Assembly: GCF_021729085.1 (NCBI RefSeq)
Contig: NZ_JAJSAR010000001.1
Coordinates: 62,001-126,000, forward strand
DNA length: 64,000 bases
Direction of reading: 5' to 3'
Source: Pseudohongiella sp. O18
GTDB lineage: Bacteria; Pseudomonadota; Gammaproteobacteria; Pseudomonadales; Pseudohongiellaceae
Shown here: positions 50,306 through 57,681 of the stretch, piece by piece
How positions within the stretch are numbered: position 1 is the first letter of the stretch
Layout of the letters: each line of letters begins with the position of its first letter
Translations under genes and position numbers: made by a program
Notes under the pieces: model-generated
Seen by the model: the letters and a program-made list of their open reading frames with translations, nothing else
Told to the model about the DNA's origin: nothing
Database searches by the model: none

Positions 50306-51876
50306 GCCAGGCTATCCTGCTTTTTATTGAGCAGCTTGCGGAAAGTGGCGGGCAGGTCACTGGCCAGGAGGCCGCGCTCGCCGAATTGCGCCGCCAGCAA
50401 ATCTGCTGCCTTTGCGTGCAGACACACCGCCAGCCGGGCGGCGTCGGCAGAGGGCAGTCCCTGAGCCAGCAGCGCCACCATAAACCCTGACAGCACGTCG
50501 CCCATGCCGCCTGATGCCATGCCCGGATTACCATGCATGCATACATCAATCACATCCGAATCGGGGAAAGCCAGAAGAGATCCCGCTCCTTTCAACAGAC
50601 AGACCGTACCCGCCAAAGACTGCAACTTGCGAACCGCGGCGAAACGATCAGACTGGATTTCCGCCACGCTACAGCCCAGTAGCCTGGCGGCCTCGCCAGG
50701 ATGAGGCGTGATGACCCAGCGCGCTCGCGCCTCAGCCGGCGCCAGATCACCCCAGGCCAGTTTTTGCATAGCCAGCAGATTCAGCGCATCAGCATCCAGA
50801 ACCAGCGGTGCGCCAGCGTCAGCCACCCAATCCAGAATTTCGCGCAATACATTGATTGACCAATCACTTTTTCCGAGCCCGGGGCCAATTGCCAGTGCGC
50901 TGGCCTGAGTGAGCAGTGATCGCAACGCTGCGCCCTGCAGGACATGCCAGTCATCCACTGGCTGAACCATTACCTCGGGCTGGCGTACCAGCATCGCTGT
51001 TCGATGCTGGCTTCGCGTCAGCAGGGTTACTGTGCCGGCTCCCCCCCGGACTGCAGCGCCAGCCGTCAGGAGCGCAGCACCACCAAAACCGTCATCGCCT
51101 CCGACTACCACCGCACGGCCAGCCGCACCTTTGTGGGCGCTCTTTGCGCGGGGTTGCAATGCCTCAAGAGCATCATCAGCGAAAATGGCGCGCGCGACTG
51201 GTGGCCAGCTCGCTGTCATGTTACCAAGACGTTCAGGCAGGCCAAGATTGTCGAAGCAATGCCTTCCGCAGTAGTCGACAGCATCCCCGGTATACAGCCC
51301 CTGAGTCCGGGCGATGAAACTGATGGTCGCGCTGGCGCGAACTGCCACGTCCTTGACCGACCCTGAATCGGCATTGACGCCGGTGGGCTGATCGATGGCC
51401 AGCACAGGAAGATCCAGTGAATTGACACATTCAGTGGCAGCCAGGAAGTCACCCGTCAGGCCAGCGCGCGCCCCATTGCCAAGCATGGCATCAACAATCA
51501 CCACTGACGCCGACTCGGAGCGGCAATAATTATAAAAATCATCATCTTGCCAGGGCTTAATGGCGACTTCAGACTGCCTTGCCAGTTGCCACGCCTGAGC
51601 AGCAGCACCCTTCAACCTTGAACTGTCGACCATCAGGAACGCTGTCACGTCCAGCCCCTGTTCACGGGCAAGTGAGGCCATCACAAGGCCGTCCCCACCG
51701 TTATTGCCTGGACCGCACAACACGGCAATCCGCTCGGCATCGGGCCACAGTTTCTGCATCTGTCGCCATGCTGAGGCGGCGGCCTGACACATCAGATCAA
51801 ACGCATCAATGCCGGAGGCGATGGCTCTGGCATCCATATCCCGAATCTGGTCGGTACTGTAGAGCAGCTCCGCCAT
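50302..51876 (-). CDS. nnr: bifunctional NAD(P)H-hydrate epimerase / dehydratase
   Basis: A 524-residue repair enzyme. The N-terminal YjeF domain (about 1-215) is the epimerase: DMDARAIASGIDAFDLM, LCGPGNNGGDGLVMA, and DQPTGVNADSG. The C-terminal dehydratase (about 235-510) is ribokinase-like: GGDDGFGGAALL, IGPGLGK, LVLDADALNLLA, ITPHPGEAARLLG and HGNPGMASGGMGDVLSG. It restores damaged NADH and NADPH hydrates. It begins the housekeeping run, only 7 bases after the MarR gene. Confidence 0.95.
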   Translation of the reverse strand: MAELLYSTDQIRDMDARAIASGIDAFDLMCQAAASAWRQMQKLWPDAERIAVLCGPGNNGGDGLVMASLAREQGLDVTAFLMVDSSRLKGAAAQAWQLARQSEVAIKPWQDDDFYNYCRSESASVVIVDAMLGNGARAGLTGDFLAATECVNSLDLPVLAIDQPTGVNADSGSVKDVAVRASATISFIARTQGLYTGDAVDYCGRHCFDNLGLPERLGNMTASWPPVARAIFADDALEALQPRAKSAHKGAAGRAVVVGGDDGFGGAALLTAGAAVRGGAGTVTLLTRSQHRTAMLVRQPEVMVQPVDDWHVLQGAALRSLLTQASALAIGPGLGKSDWSINVLREILDWVADAGAPLVLDADALNLLAMQKLAWGDLAPAEARARWVITPHPGEAARLLGCSVAEIQSDRFAAVRKLQSLAGTVCLLKGAGSLLAFPDSDVIDVCMHGNPGMASGGMGDVLSGFMVALLAQGLPSADAARLAVCLHAKAADLLAAQFGERGLLASDLPATFRKLLNKKQDSLA

Positions 51877-51883
51877 GAATGGC

Positions 51884-52324
51884 CTACTCCATCCGGTTGA
51901 TCAGTCGCTGAATCAGACGCAGACTGGTTTCCAGCTCTGCTGTTGGCACGTCATCCGTCAACCCAATGGCCCAAGGGTCCTGAAGTGACCGCAAGGCGCT
52001 ATAGACCTCCTGCCCGTGTTCGGTCAGCTGTACCAGTGCCGAGCGTTTGTGGCGCGGATTTTCAACATAGGCAAGCAGGTCATCAGCCGCCATGACGTCA
52101 GTGATTCGCTGCACTGCCTGACGCGATTGGCCAAGCGACCTGGCGATGGAAGGAACCGTGACACCAGAGTTCGACAACGCCACGATACCAATAACCTTCC
52201 AGCGGGCGCTTGTCAGACCAACCCGCTCGGCCATTCGGTCACCATCAGCAAGCAATAGTCCGTTAAGCCGGAAAACGGCGCGCACCAGATCCAGAAAGAG
52301 TTTACGTTTGGGGGAATGCATCAT
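51884..52324 (-). CDS. MarR family transcriptional regulator
   Basis: A 146-residue winged-helix protein with MarR layout. An N-terminal dimerisation helix is followed by LTSARWKVIGIVALS, VPSIARSLGQSRQAVQRITDVMAADDLLAY as the helix-turn-helix, then ENPRHKRSALVQLTEHG as the wing. The ATG overlaps the stop of the upstream iron-sulfur/large-subunit fusion gene by 4 bases, and nnr follows after 7. MarR proteins usually bind small phenolic or oxidising ligands and repress their own operon. It may control the fusion gene and possibly the nnr-tsaE transcription. Confidence 0.88.
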   Translation of the reverse strand: MMHSPKRKLFLDLVRAVFRLNGLLLADGDRMAERVGLTSARWKVIGIVALSNSGVTVPSIARSLGQSRQAVQRITDVMAADDLLAYVENPRHKRSALVQLTEHGQEVYSALRSLQDPWAIGLTDDVPTAELETSLRLIQRLINRME

Positions 52325-54381
52325 CGTCGCCGCAGCGCTGCTCGTTTTAATGCCTTGTGTATAGAGGCAGGGTTGATGGGGAACTCGCGTAGATTGCCAC
52401 CCACAGCGTTGGCTACCGCATTCGCGATCGCTGCTGCCGCAACAGCCGTGGCAACACCCAATGCACTTTGTGTGCTGGCACCAGGCTCTGCTTGTTCTGT
52501 GTTTTCACTGCTGGCCAGCCACACGGCCTCGACTGCGGGCAAATCCAGCACAGCCGGCATACGATAATGCATGACGTCAATATCGTGCAAACTTCCATTT
52601 TCGTCGAACATGACCGCTTCGTTCACTATCTGACGAAATGCCTCGGCCAGCGCCTGCTGAAAAAGATTGTCATCCCCACCGGCTTTTGCATCGGCAGCGC
52701 CCACGAACACAGTATATCTCGTGACCCTGACCTGCCCGGACAGGGCATCCAGCTCGACGTCACACACATGCGTGCAGCCCATGGCGTGAGCGATACCCCG
52801 CCCACCTGTTGCAGCCACTGGCTGCCGATATTGTTCGTGCTCACTTGCTGCCATCAGCGAGTCGCGCTGCCTGGCATTTTGCAGACGCAAGGCCAGAGGG
52901 TCGATCCGCAGCTTGCGTGACAATGCATCCATCGCGGTTTCGGTAACAAGCAGTGCGGCCATAGCTGCTGCTTCCAGATGCAGGTTCTGCGGCGGCGTAT
53001 TGGCAATAACGTCGTAGGCGATCAGGTTCTGATTCGGCAATTGATAACTGGCAAACGCGAGTGCGCATATTTCAGCTGCCAGGGGTGCCGCCGCTGCCCC
53101 CGATTGACAGCAAAACACGGCTTCCGCAACCTTCAGAGTGCCATCATTGAGCGCACCCAGACGAAAGCTGGCAAAAACGGCCGGCGTCAATGAGAGCACC
53201 GATGCAGGATGTGACTTGATGCAGACAGGCTGTCCTGTCTGCAGGCGCAACAGCTCGGCCAAAGGCAATACCTGCCTGGACAGCGAACGGGCTGGGGGCG
53301 AACTATCGTCGTCGCAGCCGACCCGGTCCTCCCCAGTTTCATTCAAGGCAATGCTGACAGCTGGCTCAAAACCACCAGTCAGCACCGGCAGGCACTCGAT
53401 TTCATCACCCAGCATGACCTCAGCAAGGGCAAAGGCCTTGTCGGGCTGGCCCTTTCGGGAAGTATGGCGCCGGGCAATATTTGATGGTTGCGCAGGCGCC
53501 GGATCAACACCTTGTGTGAACAGTGTCTCATCAAGTAGCGGCGCATCTGGCTCCATGGCCGCACGTACAGAGGTAACAGAGGGTAAAAGCGCATATTCTA
53601 TATCGATCGCAGCAAGAGCGCGTTTTGCGGTTTCAGCATCCTGCGCGGCCACAATGGCAACCGGCTGCCCCTGATACCGGACCTTGTCCCGCGCCAGCAA
53701 ATTCCCACACAGTTCTGGGTTATCCTTTGCACTGAGAACCGCTGCAACACCATCCATCTGTGCCGCACGACTCAGGTCCACTCGCAAGATTCGGGCATGT
53801 GCGAACGGACTTCGCAGGATTGCCCCCTGCAGGGCAGCCTCGGGCCGCAGCTCCACCTGGCACACTGCTGCCCCCTTTACTCGTGCCAGCGCCGCACGAC
53901 TGCAACCACCTGGCTCGGTCGATGTCTTTACGGCTTGCGACAAGGCACTGACGATCTGCGGATAGCGCGAACAGGCGCACAGATTGCCCGATAGCGCTTC
54001 AGCGACCGCTGAACTGTCCGGCTGTGGATCTTTTTTGAACAGGGCCGCTGCCGCCATCAACATACCGGGGCCGCAGGCTCCACAGCTTAACGCCTGATGT
54101 TCAGCCAGCGCCTTCTGCAGTGGGTGGAGCCTGGTATCAGAGCCCAGACCTTCAACTGTGGTGAGATGCTTTCCCTGTACTTCTGCAGCCAGGACCAGGC
54201 AGGCACATACCGGATCGCCTTCCAGCAAAACGGTGCAGGCGCCGCAGGAACCACTCTCACAGCCGATTTTAGTGCCAGTCATTCCCAGCACCTTGTGCAG
54301 CACCGACAGCAGTGTCTGTCCCGGCTGACAGTCCAGCGTTACCGACTGCTCATTGATCACACATGACACATGCATGCTCAT
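52321..54381 (-). CDS. fused 2Fe-2S / degenerate molybdenum-hydroxylase subunit protein
   Basis: A 686-residue fusion of the small and large subunits of the xanthine dehydrogenase family. Residues 1-150 hold two 2Fe-2S clusters: C41, C46, C49, C61 and then C100, C103, C135, C137. From about 155 an aldehyde-oxidase-like large subunit begins (ILRSPFAHARILRVDLSRA, VRYQGQPVAIVAAQDAE) and continues to the end, about 530 residues where 750 is normal. The molybdopterin loop GGGFGGK and neighbouring residues are missing. The C-terminal catalytic glutamate motif GxGE is replaced by ALGVATAVAAAAIANAV (from residue 640). It should carry electrons but not hydroxylate in the usual way. The FAD subunit gene upstream overlaps by 4 bases. 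Confidence 0.8.
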   Translation of the reverse strand: MSMHVSCVINEQSVTLDCQPGQTLLSVLHKVLGMTGTKIGCESGSCGACTVLLEGDPVCACLVLAAEVQGKHLTTVEGLGSDTRLHPLQKALAEHQALSCGACGPGMLMAAAALFKKDPQPDSSAVAEALSGNLCACSRYPQIVSALSQAVKTSTEPGGCSRAALARVKGAAVCQVELRPEAALQGAILRSPFAHARILRVDLSRAAQMDGVAAVLSAKDNPELCGNLLARDKVRYQGQPVAIVAAQDAETAKRALAAIDIEYALLPSVTSVRAAMEPDAPLLDETLFTQGVDPAPAQPSNIARRHTSRKGQPDKAFALAEVMLGDEIECLPVLTGGFEPAVSIALNETGEDRVGCDDDSSPPARSLSRQVLPLAELLRLQTGQPVCIKSHPASVLSLTPAVFASFRLGALNDGTLKVAEAVFCCQSGAAAAPLAAEICALAFASYQLPNQNLIAYDVIANTPPQNLHLEAAAMAALLVTETAMDALSRKLRIDPLALRLQNARQRDSLMAASEHEQYRQPVAATGGRGIAHAMGCTHVCDVELDALSGQVRVTRYTVFVGAADAKAGGDDNLFQQALAEAFRQIVNEAVMFDENGSLHDIDVMHYRMPAVLDLPAVEAVWLASSENTEQAEPGASTQSALGVATAVAAAAIANAVANAVGGNLREFPINPASIHKALKRAALRRR

Positions 54382-55286
54382 CCGGAATCTCCAGAACGAC
54401 TGATGACAGATCTCTGCCAGGCGGTTCGCGCTGCACTGATGGCCAGTTCTGACGCCACATGGGCCTTATGATCAGCAGTCTGCATGGAATCAGTGCCACC
54501 GCGACAGGCGCCGGCGACCTGTCTCCGAAAACGAGCCAGCACATCGGCTTCAAGCCGATTGCCGATTAACATACTGGCCGCACGTTCAGCCAATGCCGGC
54601 ACCAAAGTCACTGCGGCCAAAGCGACACGGCAACTGTCAATACGGTCGTCTTTCAGGGTGAGGGCGACTGCGACACCAGCATAAGTTTTACCCAGACTGG
54701 AACGTGAAGCTACTCTGGCGTAAGCATCTGCAGTACCTGCGCAAGGCGCCGGCAACTCAATACTGACCAGCAGCTCATCCGTCCGCAGGCAGGTTCGACC
54801 TGGTGACAAAATCAATTCGGAAACAGGAATGAGTCGCTCACCGCTGACACTGACAACCCGGCAGCACGCGTCAATTGCCATCAACGCAGCAGCAGCGTCC
54901 GCTGTCGAGGCGGCCTGACATAACTTACCGCCTATTGTCGCACGGGATCGAATCTGAGCAGGTCCTGTCGCAGCCAGCGCTTCGGCAAGACCTTGCCAGC
55001 TTTTCTGAATGGCCGGGTGACTCGAAGCCTCCTGACAGGTGACTGCAGCACCCAAAATAAGGGCACCGTCAGCCAGAACCGTAACTGATCTCAGTTCGGC
55101 AAGGCGTTTGATATCGATCAGAACCGGTGCAGAGCCTGATTGTTTGTCGCCACCGGCAAGTGCTGTAGATGTATCATTCAGGGCGGGCAGCACACTTGTG
55201 CCGCCCGCCAGAACCCTGGCACTGCCCCTGTGTTGATGCAGACTGCGCAAAGCTTCAACAATAGATGTGGGCGCCAGGTATTCCAT
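54378..55286 (-). CDS. FAD-binding subunit, xanthine dehydrogenase family
   Basis: A 302-residue CoxM-type flavoprotein. The FAD-binding motifs are LAGGTSVLPAL (about residues 26-36) and ATIGGKLCQAASTADAAAAL (about 115-134). The C-terminal CO_deh_flav_C-like domain contains RSSLGKTYAGVAVALTL. Normally this subunit passes electrons from the 2Fe-2S pair to NAD+ or another acceptor. Here its partner is the fused iron-sulfur/large-subunit protein encoded directly downstream. Its start lies 11 bases past the end of the DUF481 gene. Confidence 0.85.
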   Translation of the reverse strand: MEYLAPTSIVEALRSLHQHRGSARVLAGGTSVLPALNDTSTALAGGDKQSGSAPVLIDIKRLAELRSVTVLADGALILGAAVTCQEASSHPAIQKSWQGLAEALAATGPAQIRSRATIGGKLCQAASTADAAAALMAIDACCRVVSVSGERLIPVSELILSPGRTCLRTDELLVSIELPAPCAGTADAYARVASRSSLGKTYAGVAVALTLKDDRIDSCRVALAAVTLVPALAERAASMLIGNRLEADVLARFRRQVAGACRGGTDSMQTADHKAHVASELAISAARTAWQRSVISRSGDSG

Positions 55287-55296
55287 TATGCGCCAA

Positions 55297-56025
55297 TCAG
55301 AATCGCAGCAGCAGGGTCACGGAAGCTTCAGTGTCTGTCTTCTCACGGGTCACCGGGACTTCCGTCTGATGCTTTACATTGATCGCAAACTTCATAGACA
55401 GATTTGACAGTATATCTGACTCCAGGGCGGTCTCAGATCGTGCAATGGTAGTGCGCTCACCAACATCGGCACTCAGCGTCTGCAGGAAGCGCGCATTGTC
55501 AGACAGGTCCCAGCTATAATCTGCAGACAGTCGGATAATGGCTTCTTCAAAGTCACCTTCGTCACTGTCGGAACCTCTGGAAACACGCATACCAGCACCT
55601 ACTGTGTAGCTGAGTGTCATGTCTTCGAGATCGCGGAATACAACCTGACCATAACTCACCGATACATCAGACTGGCTGTCGTAGCCACTGAACTTGTCAG
55701 TCTCATGAGCCACCCTGGTCATGACAAAATTATCAGGATCGAAGTTGTAGGTGGCGCTACCAACCGTATAGAGTCGCTGCGCAGCCAGCTCGTCATCTTT
55801 CGATGAGCGGAAACCATCCAGCGTAAGCCGATAGGACCACTGTTCACGAATGGCATCAAATGCAGCCCGAAACCGCAGACTTTCATTGTCCGTGTTACCT
55901 GAGGTGTAGACAGCACCAAGTTCCAACTCGCTGGCCAGGTCCCAGGTCTGGGCCTGCAGGGGCAGCGCAAACAGCGCCAGGGTCAACAGTGCCACTCGCA
56001 CGCTGTTGCGGTAAATTCCAGGCAT
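55297..56025 (-). CDS. DUF481 outer membrane beta-barrel protein
   Basis: A 242-residue protein from the ATG after AGAGGATGAAGTT; a longer frame from 56061 adds 12 polar residues. The signal peptide (VRVALLTLALFALPLQAQ) is followed by WDLASELELGAVYTSGNTDNESL, the DUF481/YdiY opening, and amphipathic strands to the terminal FTLLLRF-like end (EASVTLLLRF). Function is unknown; YdiY-type proteins are acid-induced in E. coli. The FAD subunit gene follows after 10 bases, so it could share that transcript. Confidence 0.85.
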   Translation of the reverse strand: MPGIYRNSVRVALLTLALFALPLQAQTWDLASELELGAVYTSGNTDNESLRFRAAFDAIREQWSYRLTLDGFRSSKDDELAAQRLYTVGSATYNFDPDNFVMTRVAHETDKFSGYDSQSDVSVSYGQVVFRDLEDMTLSYTVGAGMRVSRGSDSDEGDFEEAIIRLSADYSWDLSDNARFLQTLSADVGERTTIARSETALESDILSNLSMKFAINVKHQTEVPVTREKTDTEASVTLLLRF

Positions 56026-56249
56026 AACTTCATCCTCTCGATTGTTCAGGTCTGGCCTCATTAGCGTTGGTCCGATTCAAGTCCGGGAACTGTCATAATC
56101 GAACGATGTTGTTGCGAGACCGCGTCAGGTCGATGATTCTGAGCAATTAGGCCGATATTGTCCAGCCAGCAAACCGACTGATTCATGGTGTTTTTTGCGC
56201 GAGTTTATGGATACAATGCCAGAAATTAAGATGGCTGGAGTTCATCTGT

Positions 56250-56744
56250 ATGAAAACGCTGATTCTGGTGCGTCATGCCAAGTCCAGTTGGAATGATCAG
56301 ACACAACGCGACATCGACAGGCCATTAAACGAGCGTGGTCGCCATGATGCTCCCATGATGGCTGACAGAATGCTGGCCCGCGGCACGCAACCGCAGCGAA
56401 TCATCTGCAGCCCCGCACTGCGAACCGTTTCGACCGCAGAAATTTTTGCCACTCACCTGTCCATTCCCAACGAACTGATCCACATGGAGCGCCAGATCTA
56501 TCTGGCCAGCAGCGGCCACCTGCTGCATCTGCTGCAACATCAGGATGAAAATATAGACGTCATCATGCTGGTCGGCCACAACCCGGCACTGACAGATTTG
56601 TTCAACGATCTGTGCGAATCAGCGCGACTGGACAATATGCCAACCTGTTGCGTGGCAGAATTAACGTTTGAGGTGGACAGCTGGGCGCGCCTGGAGTTTG
56701 GCAAAGCGCAGCTCAAGCAGATTGATTATCCCAAAAAAGTCTAG
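56250..56744 (+). CDS. sixA: phosphohistidine phosphatase SixA
   Basis: A 164-residue histidine phosphatase. The RHG-type catalytic motif is LILVRHAKSSWND (residues 4-16), with the second arginine in IICSPALRTVSTAE and the second histidine in MLVGHNPALTDLFNDL. SixA dephosphorylates phosphohistidine on HPt or PTS proteins. It stands alone, with a TACAAT -10-like box about 35 bases upstream. E. coli SixA is 161 residues. Confidence 0.92.
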   Translation: MKTLILVRHAKSSWNDQTQRDIDRPLNERGRHDAPMMADRMLARGTQPQRIICSPALRTVSTAEIFATHLSIPNELIHMERQIYLASSGHLLHLLQHQDENIDVIMLVGHNPALTDLFNDLCESARLDNMPTCCVAELTFEVDSWARLEFGKAQLKQIDYPKKV

Positions 56745-56756
56745 TCACGCCGCTGC

Positions 56757-57572
56757 TCAGTGCGTCATAGAATAGATCAGAAAATTGACACCGAGCTGAT
56801 ACGCTGTATTTGCATGCCGCGTTGGATAATTCGGGTGGTAGGTGTGCTCCCAGCCATCACCCATATCGCTGTTAAAATTGATTAACACCATTACGCGCCC
56901 CATATCATCGAGTATGGCGTGCGTTGTCGCGACACTGGCATCCCGCTCGGGAATATTCTCCGGGTTGCCCAGCGCCGGTATCATCTGCGGCCCATTGGTA
57001 TCGTAGTAGATACGGAAAATCTCATGGTCCGGCGGCAGCTGAACAATGTCACGTTCAGGAAAAACCATTTGAAACGAGTTTTCGAATGCCTGCCATTCGC
57101 GCGTACCCCAGAAGTCATCGATCAGCAGGAAACCACCTCGCAGCAGGTACTCCCGCAGGTTCTGCAACTCAGGCGGAGAAAAGTATGGGCCACCATTGCG
57201 CCCGACTTCGAGCATGTACAGGAATGGATACTCGAAGATCTCGTCATCGTCCAGTCGCAGGACGATAGGTTCGGACATTACCCTGATATTGCTAAGCCGT
57301 GAGACGCCTCTCAGAAAGTTGCGGTCGGCTGCCGGAAAGTCGACAGACCAGGGACCATATCCGAACCCCCCCCGGTAATATGAGTCGTATTGCACTCTGA
57401 CAAACGCGAATTCGCCGGCGAGGTCGGGCGCATCTTCAGGCAGCTGCGACTGGCCCGGCGAACGCTCGGGCGGTGGCGCCAGAAGTGGCTGGGCATCAAG
57501 GAAAGGTGAGAGCAGCATGCCCAGCAAAGACAACACGGCCACCCACTTAACACTGTATTTTCGAATGGACAT
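56757..57572 (-). CDS. DUF4159 domain-containing exported protein
   Basis: A 271-residue protein with a signal sequence (residues 1-28, WVAVLSLLGMLLSPFLDAQ). The DUF4159 domain covers most of the rest: FAFVRVQYDS, WSVDFPAADRNFLRGVSRLSN, YPFLYMLEVG, LREYLLRGGFLLIDDFWG, and HAILDDMGRVMVLINFNSDMGDGWE. Its glutamine-amidotransferase-like fold suggests an adaptor rather than a known catalyst. In many bacteria DUF4159 sits with MoxR and von Willebrand genes; here it is alone. Function unknown. Confidence 0.85.
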   Translation of the reverse strand: MSIRKYSVKWVAVLSLLGMLLSPFLDAQPLLAPPPERSPGQSQLPEDAPDLAGEFAFVRVQYDSYYRGGFGYGPWSVDFPAADRNFLRGVSRLSNIRVMSEPIVLRLDDDEIFEYPFLYMLEVGRNGGPYFSPPELQNLREYLLRGGFLLIDDFWGTREWQAFENSFQMVFPERDIVQLPPDHEIFRIYYDTNGPQMIPALGNPENIPERDASVATTHAILDDMGRVMVLINFNSDMGDGWEHTYHPNYPTRHANTAYQLGVNFLIYSMTH

Positions 57573-57681
57573 TTATCAGCTCAATTGCCAGAGACGACAG
57601 GGTGTTCAGCTCATCAGTTTGGTGTAAGCTGCCAAATAATTCAACCTAAACAATAACAACAGTAACACCGGGAGAACAGCC

